Of a stretch of DNA of 64,000 nucleotides, positions 35,927-45,652 are shown piece by piece. The translations under genes were made by a program, and so were the position numbers. The notes beneath the pieces were generated by a model that made no database searches, was not told the DNA's origin, and worked only from the letters and a program-made list of their open reading frames with translations. This DNA is from Sphingobacterium bovisgrunnientis (GTDB taxonomy: Bacteria > Bacteroidota > Bacteroidia > Sphingobacteriales > Sphingobacteriaceae). The number at the start of each line of letters is the position of its first letter. The first letter of the stretch is position 1. The stretch is from the NCBI RefSeq assembly GCF_009829085.1, contig NZ_WUQY01000016.1, forward strand, positions 19,103 to 83,102, in the 5' to 3' direction.

Positions 35927-36358
35927 TTAGTTGTTAACGTTATTTAAACTATCTACTACCAATGTTACGTGGTTTGAGCGTTTGCGCACTCTGTATCCAC
36001 GACCTTGAGGAGCTGGACGTAATCTTTTCAATTGACGGCCACCACCTACTGATACTTCTTTCACGAAAAGAGCGCTGTCAGCGACAGATGCACCTTCGTT
36101 ACTAGATTCCCAGTTTTTGATTGCAGATAATAACACTTTCTCTACGCGAGCTGCTGCCTCTTTGCTTGAATGTTTAAGAATGTAAAGAGCGTTCTCTACT
36201 TTCTCGCCACGGATCAGATCCACTACTAAACGCATTTTGCGTGGTGAAGTAGGGCAATTCAATAATTTGGCAGTAGAAGCTCCTCCTATTTGAGCTTTTG
36301 CCTGCTCTTTGCGTTGTCTGATAAGTACAGACTTCTTAAGTTTTTTTGTTGCTTCCAT
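35927..36358 (-). CDS. rplV: 50S ribosomal protein L22
   Basis: A 143-residue protein. After a basic N-terminal extension (about 25 residues) comes [40 protein letters not shown] and the tunnel hairpin [18 protein letters not shown] segment (seen as [20 protein letters not shown]). It lines the exit tunnel. Confidence 0.98.
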   Translation of the reverse strand: MEATKKLKKSVLIRQRKEQAKAQIGGASTAKLLNCPTSPRKMRLVVDLIRGEKVENALYILKHSSKEAAARVEKVLLSAIKNWESSNEGASVADSALFVKEVSVGGGRQLKRLRPAPQGRGYRVRKRSNHVTLVVDSLNNVNN

Positions 36359-36364
36359 TACCTA

Positions 36365-36631
36365 TTATTTTTTCTTTTCTGCGTGGCCTTTGAATGTACG
36401 CGTAGGCGCAAATTCACCAAGCTTGTGACCAACCATATTTTCTGTTACATAAACTGGAATAAATTTATTCCCGTTGTGCACTGCGAAGGTATGGCCTACA
36501 AAATCAGGTGAAATCATTGATCTACGAGACCAAGTTTTGATTACCGATTTTTTGTTTGTTTCATTCTGAGAAAGAACTTTTCTTTCTAAGTTGTGATCGA
36601 TGTAAGGACCTTTTTTAATTGAACGAGCCAT
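36365..36631 (-). CDS. rpsS: 30S ribosomal protein S19
   Basis: An 88-residue protein: [60 protein letters not shown]. It shares one base with the rplB stop region. Confidence 0.98.
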   Translation of the reverse strand: MARSIKKGPYIDHNLERKVLSQNETNKKSVIKTWSRRSMISPDFVGHTFAVHNGNKFIPVYVTENMVGHKLGEFAPTRTFKGHAEKKK

Positions 36632-37458
36632 TATTTTTTCCTTCTTTCAATGATGTAACGATTCGATGTTTTCTTTTTGTAGCGTGTTTTGAAACCTTTA
36701 GCTAACACACCTGTACGTGAACGTGGGTGACCTCCTGATGTACGGCCTTCACCACCACCCATAGGGTGATCAACAGGGTTCATCGCAACACCACGAACGC
36801 GAGGACGACGACCTAAGTGACGTTTACGACCAGCTTTACCTAACACTTGGTTAGCTTTTTCAGCATTTGATACTGAACCGATAGTCGCAACACATGTCAA
36901 TAAGATCATACGAACTTCACCTGATGGCAATTTGATAATAGCATATTTACCGTCACGAGCAGACAATTGAGCATAAGTACCAGCCGAACGCGCGATTGAA
37001 CCACCTTGACCAGGATTCAATTCGATGTTGTGGATGATAGAACCCAATGGAATGTTTGCTAATGGTAATGTATTACCAACTTCTGGAGCAACTTTTTCAC
37101 CCGCAATTACAGTCATACCAACTTGTAATCCTGTAGGAGCGATGATGTAACGTTTTTCACCATCCGCGTAGTGCAATAATGCAATACGTGCTGTACGGTT
37201 TGGATCGTACTCGATAGTAGCTACTGTTGCTGGGATTTCTTTTTTATCGCGTTTGAAATCTATAATACGGTAAACTTTCTTGTGTCCGCCACCGATATAA
37301 CGCATAGTCATTTTACCAGTTTTATTACGACCACCTGATCTTTTGTTCGCGCCTACTACTAACGATTTTTCAGGAACGTTTGTAGTAACGTCAGAATAGT
37401 CAGCGCCTACTCTGAAACGCGTACCAGGGGTAACCGGTTTGAATCTTTTAACTGCCAT
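36631..37458 (-). CDS. rplB: 50S ribosomal protein L2
   Basis: A 275-residue protein. N-terminal OB-like and SH3-like domains hold [15 protein letters not shown] residues (seen as [20 protein letters not shown]), and the C-terminus carries [20 protein letters not shown], the most conserved L2 motif near the peptidyl-transferase centre. Confidence 0.98.
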   Translation of the reverse strand: MAVKRFKPVTPGTRFRVGADYSDVTTNVPEKSLVVGANKRSGGRNKTGKMTMRYIGGGHKKVYRIIDFKRDKKEIPATVATIEYDPNRTARIALLHYADGEKRYIIAPTGLQVGMTVIAGEKVAPEVGNTLPLANIPLGSIIHNIELNPGQGGSIARSAGTYAQLSARDGKYAIIKLPSGEVRMILLTCVATIGSVSNAEKANQVLGKAGRKRHLGRRPRVRGVAMNPVDHPMGGGEGRTSGGHPRSRTGVLAKGFKTRYKKKTSNRYIIERRKK

Positions 37459-37465
37459 TTTTTAT

Positions 37466-37756
37466 TTATATAACACTGTAAAAGTCAATAGTTTCACCAT
37501 CTTTAATTGTGATGATGGCTTTTTTATACTTAGGAGCTCTTCCAGAAACGAATCCTGCTTTAGTGTAACGGCTTTTTGCTTTACCAGCTACTACTGAAGT
37601 ATTTACTGCAACTACAGTTACACCAAACATTTCTTCGATAGCAGATTTAATCTGAATTTTGTTTGCTCTATGATCTACTTTGAAAGCATAACGGTTTAAT
37701 TTTTCCGTTAACAATGAAGCTTTCTCAGTTAAGATAGGTTTTTTAATAATTTCCAT
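37466..37756 (-). CDS. rplW: 50S ribosomal protein L23
   Basis: A 96-residue protein: IIKKPILTEKASLLTEKLNR, then YAFKVDHRANKIQIKSAIEE. It sits at the tunnel exit and docks SRP and trigger factor. One base separates it from rplD. Confidence 0.98.
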   Translation of the reverse strand: MEIIKKPILTEKASLLTEKLNRYAFKVDHRANKIQIKSAIEEMFGVTVVAVNTSVVAGKAKSRYTKAGFVSGRAPKYKKAIITIKDGETIDFYSVI

Positions 37757-37757
37757 A

Positions 37758-38387
37758 TTACTTAGCTAATGCTTCCTCCAAAGTTTTAACAGAATCAGTA
37801 GTCAATAATAATTTAGTAGCGTTTAATACATCATATGTATTTAACTCAGCTGCTACGATTACTTTTGCTTTCTTTAAGTTTCTGCTTGATAAATAAACAT
37901 TGTTATTGTAGTCTGGTAAAACTAATAAAGTTTTTTCGTCAGCTACATTTAATGCGTTTACTAAAGCTACATAGTTTTTAGTTTTGATAGAGTCAAAATT
38001 AACCGCATCTAAAACTACAACATTGTTTTCTTGTGCTTTGTAAGACAACGCTGATTTACGAGCTACTTGTTTTAATTTTTTGTTCAATTTGAACGAGTAG
38101 TCACGTGGTTGAGGACCGAATACACGACCACCACCATTAAACAATGGAGATTTGATAGAGCCCGCACGAGCACCACCAGTACCTTTTTGTTTGTGTAATT
38201 TACGAGTAGAACCCGCGATTTCATTACGTTGTTTAGACTTGTGAGTACCTTGGCGTTGGTTCGCTAAGTATTGTTTCACATCTAAATAGATCGCATGGTC
38301 GTTAGGTTGTACACCGAATACTGACTCAGGAAGTTGCACCTTGGCACCTGTTTCTTTACCTGATAAATTTAATACATTAACTTCCAT
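37758..38387 (-). CDS. rplD: 50S ribosomal protein L4
   Basis: A 209-residue protein with the tunnel loop [20 protein letters not shown] and [21 protein letters not shown]4 represses its own S10 operon in Escherichia coli; here a 70-base leader with a small hairpin precedes rplC, but no known L4 site is recognised. Confidence 0.98.
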   Translation of the reverse strand: MEVNVLNLSGKETGAKVQLPESVFGVQPNDHAIYLDVKQYLANQRQGTHKSKQRNEIAGSTRKLHKQKGTGGARAGSIKSPLFNGGGRVFGPQPRDYSFKLNKKLKQVARKSALSYKAQENNVVVLDAVNFDSIKTKNYVALVNALNVADEKTLLVLPDYNNNVYLSSRNLKKAKVIVAAELNTYDVLNATKLLLTTDSVKTLEEALAK

Positions 38388-38392
38388 CTCTA

Positions 38393-39010
38393 CTATTTGT
38401 CTAAGATTACGTAAGAACCTTTAGCTCCTGGGATAGAGCCACTAACAACGATAAGGTTTTGCTCAGCATAAACTTTCAACACTTGTAAGTTTTGAACTTT
38501 TACACGATCACCACCCATACGACCCGCCATGCGCATTCCTTTGAATACACGTGAAGGCCATGAAGCCGCACCAATAGAACCTGGAGCACGTAGTCTGTTG
38601 TGCTGACCGTGAGTCGCACCACCTACACCACCAAATCCGTGACGCTTCATTACACCTTGAAAACCTTTACCTTTTGAAGTACCAACTACGTCTACATACT
38701 CGCCTTCAGCAAATAAAGTTACATCTACGATGTCTCCTAGTTGTTTCTCATCTTCAAAAGTTTTGAATTCAACTAGTTTACGCTTAGGAGTCACTCCTGC
38801 TTTCGCAAAGTGTCCTTTTAGAGGAGCTGATGTATTCTTCTCCTTAGCCTCGTCATAGCCAAGTTGAATAGCCGAATAGCCATCACTCTCTACCGTACGT
38901 ATCTGCGTTACCACGCACGGCCCAGCCTCGATTACTGTACATGGGATGTTCTTCCCATCAGCGTTGAACAGGCTGGTCATTCCTACTTTTTTACCAATAA
39001 TTCCTGACAT
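38393..39010 (-). CDS. rplC: 50S ribosomal protein L3 (first gene of the cluster)
   Basis: A 205-residue protein: [20 protein letters not shown] at the start and [20 protein letters not shown], the methylated-Gln region of L3. The ATG at 39010 gives the standard N-terminus; the longer in-frame start at 39061 lies almost on the promoter and is rejected. In most bacteria rpsJ precedes rplC; here a promoter and about 240 empty bases precede it. Confidence 0.97.
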   Translation of the reverse strand: MSGIIGKKVGMTSLFNADGKNIPCTVIEAGPCVVTQIRTVESDGYSAIQLGYDEAKEKNTSAPLKGHFAKAGVTPKRKLVEFKTFEDEKQLGDIVDVTLFAEGEYVDVVGTSKGKGFQGVMKRHGFGGVGGATHGQHNRLRAPGSIGAASWPSRVFKGMRMAGRMGGDRVKVQNLQVLKVYAEQNLIVVSGSIPGAKGSYVILDK

Positions 39011-39038
39011 GTTATAAATTAAATTAATTAAAGTCCAT

Positions 39039-39056
39039 CGAAGCAGTAGGGCTTCG
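39039..39056 (-). promoter_or_regulatory. Leader hairpin upstream of rplC
   Basis: CGAAGC pairs with GCTTCG (6 bp, six-base loop) in the leader, 29 bases before the rplC ATG. It could be a regulatory target for a ribosomal protein, but it is short. Confidence 0.35.
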
Positions 39057-39087
39057 CTCAAGACATACTTTCCCCAATAAGGGACTG

Positions 39088-39118
39088 CAAAAGTACAAAG
39101 ATTTTTATAACTATCAAA
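39088..39118 (-). promoter_or_regulatory. Strong promoter of the ribosomal protein cluster
   Basis: On the minus strand TTTG (39115-39118), 19 bases, TACTTTTG (39088-39095): a full match to the Bacteroidota -33/-7 consensus. Transcription should start near 39081-39084, giving a leader of about 70 bases before rplC. Confidence 0.8.
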
Positions 39119-39305
39119 TAATTAGTACATTATTTTTAATCAATTCTAAATATTTAACATTCTAAGTCAACAACTTAATTATTGATAGTATAGCAATTGA
39201 TTTATTAAGCAATTCAAAATTTGTAGGTGTACAATTTGTAAGCGTAGCACTACAAACCAAAATGAATTATATGGTGATAATAAGTAATCTAGCTTACTGA
39301 ATACC

Positions 39306-39313
39306 TAGTTTTG
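39306..39313 (+). promoter_or_regulatory. Promoter -7 box TAGTTTTG of the DUF3078 pseudogene
   Basis: TAGTTTTG fits TAnnTTTG and lies 17 bases before the ATG at 39331. No clear -33 element is visible. Confidence 0.4.
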
Positions 39314-39330
39314 CCGAAATTTTAACGTCA

Positions 39331-40210
39331 ATGAAAAAAAATCTTTTCACACTATTAAGCATCACTTATAGCATTATTGCTTTCGCACAGGAAGATTCAA
39401 CGAAAAATTGGACTATAAAAGGCGAAAACACATTCCTTATTAATCAAAGTTCATTTACCAACTGGGCTGCAGGTGGTGTAAACTCATTTGCTGGGAATGT
39501 GATTTTCAATTACGACTTCAATTATAAGAAAGATAAATGGAGTTGGGATAATAAAGTATTAGCCGCATATGGTCAAACTTTCCAAAAGGAAACAGATTGG
39601 CGTAAGAATGATGATAGATTTGCTGTAAACTCCTTATTAGGTCATCAATTGACTGAAAAATGGTTGTATACGTTTTTCATGAACTTCAACACGTAATTTG
39701 CCAAAGGTTATAAATATGATGCAGATGGAAATGGCGAATTGACGTCCGCAGGATTAGCACCAGCATACTTAAGTTTTGGTCCTGGTATGGCGTATAAAGA
39801 GTCTGATAATTTTAAGATTAACTTATCCCCTGCATCTGCACGTTTCGTTTTCGTGACTAATGATCAAATTGACGAAACATTATATGGTCTGGATGCTAGT
39901 AAAAATTCAAGGTTTGAATTTGGTGCGTCATTAGATGCCTATTATAAGAAAGACATCATGGAAAAGGTAGCTTTCGAAAACATTTTGCGATTATACTCCA
40001 ATTATCTTGAAAATCCACAAAACGTCGATATAGATTACCGCTAACTTATTTATGAAAGTAAATAAATTCATTACCGTAAATGCAGGTGTACAATTGATCT
40101 ACGATGACAATACAAAAATACCAACATTCGAAAACGGAGTAAAAACTGGCGAAGGACCAAAACTTCAGGTAAAGCAAGTAATAGGTGCTGGTATTACGTA
40201 CAAATTTTAG
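39331..40210 (+). pseudogene. DUF3078 family protein, broken by one nonsense codon and one frameshift
   Basis: The joined reading frame encodes a DUF3078-like outer-membrane barrel of about 293 residues: signal peptide (1-19), NWTIKGENTFLINQSSFTNW, NDDRFAVNSLLGHQLTEKWL, SPASARFVFVTNDQ, and the C-terminal QVKQVIGAGITYKF with a terminal Phe. A TAA at 39694-39696 interrupts it where a CAA (Gln) is expected, and the same frame resumes at once with FAKGYKYDADGNG. A second break is a +1 frameshift at about 40041-40044: after DIDYR the stop TAA is reached, while the next frame continues as NLFMKVNKFITVNAGVQ to the stop at 40208. The coding potential on both sides is intact, so inactivation is recent or an assembly error. 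Confidence 0.85.
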
Positions 40211-40234
40211 GCTAGACTAACCAACTTATAAATG

Positions 40235-40260
40235 AAAGGAGACCGAAATTGGTCTCCTTT
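40235..40260. terminator. Bidirectional terminator between the DUF3078 and heparinase-like pseudogenes
   Basis: AAAGGAGACC pairs with GGTCTCCTTT (10 bp, six-base loop), followed by T on the plus strand; it lies 6 bases past the stop of the convergent minus-strand gene. Confidence 0.75.
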
Positions 40261-40266
40261 TATCGT

Positions 40267-42204
40267 CTATTTTGAGAAGCTAACCTTATATTCTATTAAT
40301 CCAATTTTTGACTTAGTATCAAATTCAGCGATAACACGATAAACTTTTTCACCCCAAACATTTGCAATACGCACATCCTCCACCACTATTTCTTCCACTC
40401 GTATATCTTTAGTCTTGGTTTTGAATTCCAAAATCGCCTGGTCTTTATTATCCAATGTAATATTGAAAGAATTGTTTTTGATATTCGGTTTATATTTGGT
40501 CATGAAAACAAGTTGTTGTGTTGCTTTAGAATCTTTTAAAATATACTTTTCCTTAACTTCAAGTACATTTGACTTTTTGGTTAATTTAAAATCTCTCACC
40601 CAACTATCAACCGCAGCATCATTTGGATAGGCTTTTGCAATGTCTACGCTGTAGGCGTAATGTGTTGGCGATTTAGATGTGCTAACATCTGTTGCTTCAA
40701 ATTTTCGACCCTCCTTTTGTTGAATACCATTAATCATAGGCAGGTTATGGTATTGGGATTGCATATTCCACATCTCATATCTTTTACTACTGAAAGTTTT
40801 GGAATTGTAGGTTCCCACACCAATATCAATTAATACTGGAAAGCCATTGTAATACACCATATAACTTCCGACATCATTGTGATTGTGGCTGACATCATTA
40901 TGACTTCCTATCGCGGAGAAAAACAACGTATTTTCGGCTACAGTATTCTTCACAAACACCTGACCTAAACTTTTATAAAATGAATATTCGGGAGCAGAAT
41001 AATTAGTTGTGTGGTCAAAAAGTTCTGCTAGTGATGATGACATCTCCAATAAATCATGTAATACTTGATTATGGTACATGAAATCTGGTCGATGTGCCAA
41101 ATAGGAGGCAAATCCTCCGAAATTCTCATTTTTAGATATTTGTTAAAAGTTCCAAACTTTTAATGGACTAACATTTTCTATAGCGAGTGCATCAGCGAAA
41201 TTAACATATCTATTTTCCGCAATATGCGCATTGATGATGTATGCACATATATTTTCTAGTTTTTTCTGTCCTGCAAAAGAAATTTTTCCTTGAGCTGCAT
41301 CTTCTATCCACTTCAGCATACTTCCTAATTCACCCCCCGCATGCATCCAATACGAAGGACCTTCATCACACGCGCCATCTTCAGGGTAGGAGTTGATAAA
41401 CTTATCAGCACTTGACATTAATTTATGTAAGCCTTTCTGCAATTTAGTTTTATCCGTTTCTATCAGTAAAAAGGTTTTTAACACATTGGTATTTATCCAA
41501 ATATTCCAGTTGTTGATAAAATTTGTATTGAAACTCATCCACCAATAATCTGTTCGTTCTAAATATGCATCGGTTATTCTACGGCGTAATTCATGTAAAA
41601 CACGCATATTGATTTGCTTTGAATATTTATCAAATTCATCATACAACATGAAATAAGTCAACGCTACACTTACTGCTTGTCGACCAGCCCCTAAATCAAT
41701 ATACATATCCTCAATATTGGCGAGACCTGCACCTAATTTTTGAGATGCAAGATGCGCTGGTGAGACCCACGTACTTTCTTCAAGAATAAGCCACAAACCA
41801 TTTATAATATCAGGAATGAATCGACCTTTGGACTCGATAAGCTCTGCCTTTACCAAATTCTCAAATACTTCCCTCCTCTTATTTACTGCTGTCTCGTATA
41901 CGGTACGATTTCCATTAAGCTTAAAGCCCAAATAGGCCATTGCTTTATGCGAAGGCCAATCATAGGAGAGGTAATTTTCACCATTCTGTATGATTTTAGC
42001 TTTTACAGTATCTGGAAGTTTTTGTAAATCATCTGAATATTGCTTCCTCTTGCTGGCACGCCAATCGCCAATATTGTTTACAATTCCATCAATAGCACTA
42101 CTATTAACCTTCGTTTGTAAAATGTCTTGACCGAAGGACAACTGACAAGAAACAATAAAACAGAATAATAAACCAATTCTCAATCTATTATTTCTTGCTT
42201 TCAT
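40267..42204 (-). pseudogene. Heparinase II/III-like polysaccharide lyase, interrupted by one in-frame TAA
   Basis: One frame of 646 codons with a single TAA at 41143-41145. The upstream part (353 residues) has a signal peptide (cleavage near SFGQ) and an alpha/alpha-toroid domain with NTNFINNWNIWINTNVLKTF and DEGPSYWMHAGGELGS. Immediately after the stop the same frame goes on as QISKNENFGGFASYLAHRPD and then the heparinase II/III C-terminal beta-sandwich domain with SHNDVSHNHNDVGSYMVYYN. These lyases cleave uronic-acid polysaccharides such as heparan sulfate or alginate. No other lesion is seen. The C-terminal half could in theory restart internally, but it would have no signal peptide. Confidence 0.85.
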
Positions 42205-42221
42205 AAAATGGTCATAATTTA

Positions 42222-42267
42222 ATAAGAGGATGTATTATAGTTGAACAACAACAATACGTCCTCTTAT
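42222..42267 (-). terminator. Hairpin between the GH88 remnant and the heparinase-like gene
   Basis: ATAAGAGGATGTATT pairs with AATACGTCCTCTTAT (15 positions, one G-T type mismatch, 16-base loop). The following minus-strand bases are AT-rich rather than a pure T run. It may end the upstream unit. Confidence 0.5.
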
Positions 42268-42296
42268 GCATATTAATATATTTTTTGAATTCGCTA

Positions 42297-42545
42297 TTAT
42301 AAAATAGCAGGTTGGTTATTTAGAAGTCTATTGTAACGCAATAATGCTTCTACATAATAGTAATCTGCATATGTCAATGGAACATAAACTTCAGTTTTAT
42401 GCGGAATAGAGCCTACACTATGCTTTAAAATATATCCACCAGCTTCTTTGTAATCCGCTTTATAAGGTTTTGATGCCATTGATTTAAGCATCACTTCAGC
42501 CTTACTCAAATAATTTGCGCTCTCCGCACCTTTTGTATATTGTGC
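42297..42545 (-). pseudogene. C-terminal remnant of a GH88 unsaturated glucuronyl hydrolase
   Basis: About 82 codons matching only the end of GH88 enzymes: LAQYTKGAESANYLSKAEVM, GGYILKHSVGSIPHKTEVYV and PLTYADYYYVEALLRYNRLL. GH88 enzymes normally have about 380 residues and cleave the unsaturated uronic acid left by polysaccharide lyases. The first 300 residues, with the catalytic aspartates, are missing. At about 42545 the sequence passes directly into the beta-helix gene in another frame, so a deletion joined the two. The remnant cannot be a functional enzyme. Confidence 0.8.
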
Positions 42546-43746
42546 CAACTGCCATGTCTAATTCCGCTTCTTTGACGTATTCTTCGTATCGATAAGAAGG
42601 AGAACGAACTGCATCAGGATCACCAACAAAAGATACCGCACTTGCGCCAATATTCTGAATAAGATTATCTGTAATCTTAACTTGTCTATTGTATTTACTT
42701 ACGAATACCGCATTTCCCCCAAGGTTATAAAAGTTGGAACCAGATACTTCACAGTTTTCAGCATTTTCAAATAGTATAGCTCCTTGCCTATAGATTGTCC
42801 AATCGCTACGCAACAATGGTTCACTAGTCTTCATGAAAGTAGGAGCCGTATAGACAAAATCCAATCCCTTTATTTGAATGTGCTTTACGGGTTCCCCATT
42901 AGCACCCGCAACTTTGATAATATTTTCTAAATGTGCGGTCTCGAATTTCAGTGTATTGGGATTATTTCCAACTTCAGGCTTATAATAAAGAGTGGATGTT
43001 TTCGCATCAAAATACCATTCATTGACATCGTCCAACTCTTCAAATATATTTTCAACAAATCGAAATACATTATGCATCGGACTAGGTCGATTATTCTGTT
43101 GCCCGCCTTCCAAAATTAAATTACCATCCTTATCATTTCCTTTTATCATAAAATGGAAACCGCCCCACTTACCTTCATGTAACACATGTACATATCCTCC
43201 TTCAGGATTTTTCCATTTATTAACGCGCTCTTCCGATATTGCGTCGGCAGCATAGCCATTAAAAGGCAAAATCTTCGGATTAAAATTAGGATAGCGTGCC
43301 TTAATAAGCTTCTTGCCATCGCCGTACAGATCTTCCATAACAGTTCCTGCTGGAATATTTACACTCCATATTCCATTTGAACCCTCTTTCCAATTCAGTT
43401 TCTGCAACAAAATCCCCGCACTCAAAACAACCTTCTCTCCTTCTGCTGCACGAATTATAAAAGGAGCTTCATTAGTTCCTGAAAGGGTTTGATCAAGCTC
43501 AATACTCTTATCCAAATAATATGTACCGCCATCCAGTATTAACTCGATCGGTCCCTTGAATTTAGTATTTTTAAGACGCTTTACCTGATCAATTCCTTTG
43601 TGAATTGTACCTAAAGGTTTCTCAACAGTTCCAATATTTTTATCATTTCCATCTTTACTAACATATATTCTTCTAACGGATTGCGCATGAACATCTACAC
43701 AACTGAAAATTGTTAGCGCCAACAGTATACTTATTAAGTGCCTCAT
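42502..43746 (-). pseudogene. Right-handed parallel beta-helix protein, 3' end lost by deletion
   Basis: A 414-residue ORF with signal peptide (VDVHAQ) and a polysaccharide-lyase/glycosidase-like beta-helix start: RRIYVSKDGNDKNIGTVEKP, LDGGTYYLDKSIEL, then repeats such as GAILFENAENCEVSGSNFYN and QVKITDNLIQNIGASAVSFV. About 400 residues are native; after SYRYEEYVKEAELDM the last 15 or so codons are GH88 DNA read out of frame and end at 42502. Homologues continue for 200 or more residues after this point. The gene probably made an enzyme acting on a uronic-acid polysaccharide together with the adjacent lyase and GH88. Confidence 0.8.
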
Positions 43747-43909
43747 AATTTATTGGTATAGTAAATCGCTTCACATAATTGGTTGATTAAATAACGATTT
43801 AGAATTAACCAAAAAGCTAACCAAATTACCCAAAAGATAAACTATATAATCATCGAGAATTAAGAATTTACTATATTAAATTCAGAGATCAAAAACTACT
43901 ATGCATAAA

Positions 43910-43944
43910 AAAAGGTATAACTGATTTTCTCAGTTATACCTTTT
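43910..43944. terminator. Terminator after the CoA-binding protein gene
   Basis: AAAAGGTATAACTGA pairs perfectly with TCAGTTATACCTTTT (15 bp, five-base loop), A/T-flanked on both sides. On the minus strand it follows the CoA-binding gene by 25 bases. Confidence 0.8.
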
Positions 43945-43969
43945 GCTACAGCAAGTTAAATGCTAGCTA

Positions 43970-44329
43970 TTAATATTGTCCTGTATTTAACATGACCAAT
44001 GTACACGCTTCTACTGGCTCTATTCCCGCCTCTTTCAGTTTTGCTGAAAGTTCAGGGTTCTCAGCTCCAGGATTAAAGATTACACGCTTTGGCTTTGTAT
44101 TAAGAATATAATCGTAATAAGGCTCCTGATTTTTTGGCCCTACATATAGAGTAATTGTATCAATATCAGTATGAATTTCCTCTGCAGGCTGAATAGCTAC
44201 ACCAGCAACCTCACCTACCTTTCTACCGACATTGACGATTGGATACCCTTTTCTAACTAATTTATTCGCTACTAAATAAGAATATCTTGCCGTATTTGTG
44301 CTTGCACCTAAAATCAATGTCTTTTTCAT
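43970..44329 (-). CDS. CoA-binding domain protein (YccU-like)
   Basis: A 119-residue Rossmann-type protein: KKTLILGASTNTARYSYLVA, GYPIVNVGRKVGEVAGVAIQ, DTITLYVGPKNQ and RVIFNPGAENPELSAKLKEA, the CoA_binding_2 pattern. Such small proteins resemble the CoA-binding domain of succinyl-CoA synthetase; their function is unknown. It lies 19 bases after the serine hydrolase gene in the same direction. Confidence 0.88.
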   Translation of the reverse strand: MKKTLILGASTNTARYSYLVANKLVRKGYPIVNVGRKVGEVAGVAIQPAEEIHTDIDTITLYVGPKNQEPYYDYILNTKPKRVIFNPGAENPELSAKLKEAGIEPVEACTLVMLNTGQY

Positions 44330-44348
44330 ATACTTAAAATTTATAATA

Positions 44349-45536
44349 TCAATGTTCTACAAATCCACCGTTGGCGTCATATGCATTTTGTCTTAATATA
44401 GGCATTTCTAGAATTTTATACAACTCATCCAGTTGATTTATACTGCCATTAACCATATTTGACAATAGCACGATAGTAACATCATTTGTTAAATCTCTCA
44501 CGTAGAGATTTTTAAACCCATGCCACCAGCCCGTATGATAAACTATTTTTTCCTTACCAGAAGTAAACATTCGCCAGCCATAGCCGTAACTAAATACGCC
44601 TCGCTTAGCATCCGATCGCGGTACATAAGCCGAATCCAAAAGTTCTTTGCCCAATAATCGACCTTCTTTCAAAGCCTTGTCAAGCAGGAACATGTCTTTC
44701 ACCGTACTGTAGATACCTTTATCTCCTAATGGTCCATCCAAATAATCCTGCACTACCGATCTGCGCCACACACGGTCATGACCTATTACATCCGTCGGGA
44801 TTTTATCGTATTTCACACGTGACAATGCTGCTGTATTTTTCATGCCTGCTGGCTTAAATACATTTTCCTGCATATACGCATCAAAATCTTGACCAGATAC
44901 TTTCTCTACGATGGCACCCAACAACATATAATTGGAATTATTATAGTGAAATCTTCCATCTGGTTTCCCATATCTCGCAGGCTTATGTTCAATCATCAAA
45001 TTGATAGCGTCCATGCTGGACATGCCCTTCTTACGATCAGGCCAAATCTTATCTACAAAATAGACGTAATTTGGTAATCCAGAGCGATGTGTCAACAACT
45101 GCCTAACAGTTACACCTTCATATGGAAATCCTGGGAAGAAATCACTTACCAACTGATCTATACCAACTTTTTCCTTTTCTAATAATTGCAAAACAGCTAA
45201 AGCCGTCATTGGTTTGCTCACCGATGCCAATTCGAACCGAGAATCAATATGTAAACTATCCTTGTGTAGGTAGTCCGCCCAACCGAAGGAGTTTTGATAG
45301 ATAATCTTACCCTTTTTTGCAATCAATACATTGCCATTGAATCCAGAACGTTTATGCAATTTCTGCATATATTCATCTACACGAGGGTCAAAATTTTTGG
45401 GATCATAAATCAAAGCAATACTATCCAGTTCGGATTGTTTCTGCCTAACTTCTTCTTGCTTCTTTGCTTCGGATTTACACGAAATAATAAAAATTGTACT
45501 TACAAAAAATGCTACTAACCTTACTAATCTATTCAC
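44349..45536 (-). CDS. Serine hydrolase, class C beta-lactamase/PBP4*-like lipoprotein
   Basis: A 395-residue lipoprotein with lipobox FIISC (Cys20). The beta-lactamase fold shows the SxxK motif in ELASVSKPMTAL, the YxN motif in FHYNNSNYMLLG, and HTG in VYHTGWWHGF. Members include D-aminopeptidases, esterases and PBP-like enzymes; true AmpC activity is unlikely given the HTG in place of KTG. Probably anchored in a membrane facing the periplasm. It is upstream of the CoA-binding gene. Confidence 0.88.
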   Translation of the reverse strand: MNRLVRLVAFFVSTIFIISCKSEAKKQEEVRQKQSELDSIALIYDPKNFDPRVDEYMQKLHKRSGFNGNVLIAKKGKIIYQNSFGWADYLHKDSLHIDSRFELASVSKPMTALAVLQLLEKEKVGIDQLVSDFFPGFPYEGVTVRQLLTHRSGLPNYVYFVDKIWPDRKKGMSSMDAINLMIEHKPARYGKPDGRFHYNNSNYMLLGAIVEKVSGQDFDAYMQENVFKPAGMKNTAALSRVKYDKIPTDVIGHDRVWRRSVVQDYLDGPLGDKGIYSTVKDMFLLDKALKEGRLLGKELLDSAYVPRSDAKRGVFSYGYGWRMFTSGKEKIVYHTGWWHGFKNLYVRDLTNDVTIVLLSNMVNGSINQLDELYKILEMPILRQNAYDANGGFVEH

Positions 45537-45593
45537 GCTTCTGATACGATTTTTGAATTCAACTAAATATAAAAGGAATCTAAATTAAAAACC

Positions 45594-45633
45594 AAAAAAG
45601 AAGCCACTTTATTTTATAAAGTGGCTTCTTTTT
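45594..45633. terminator. Terminator after pdhC
   Basis: AAAAAAGAAGCCACTTT pairs with AAAGTGGCTTCTTTTT (about 16 bp, seven-base loop). On the minus strand it lies 20 bases past the pdhC stop and is followed by T. It may work in both directions. Confidence 0.85.
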
Positions 45634-45652
45634 ATGTTAAGCAACAATCTTT

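Noticed and set aside
39011..39330. Search for rpsJ or a tRNA upstream of rplC
   Set aside because: No S10-like reading frame and no tRNA cloverleaf seen in this stretch.
39694..41145. Reassigned or read-through TAA codon explaining the in-frame stops
   Set aside because: Many intact genes in the window end in TAA, and the DUF3078 gene also has a frameshift; decay is simpler.
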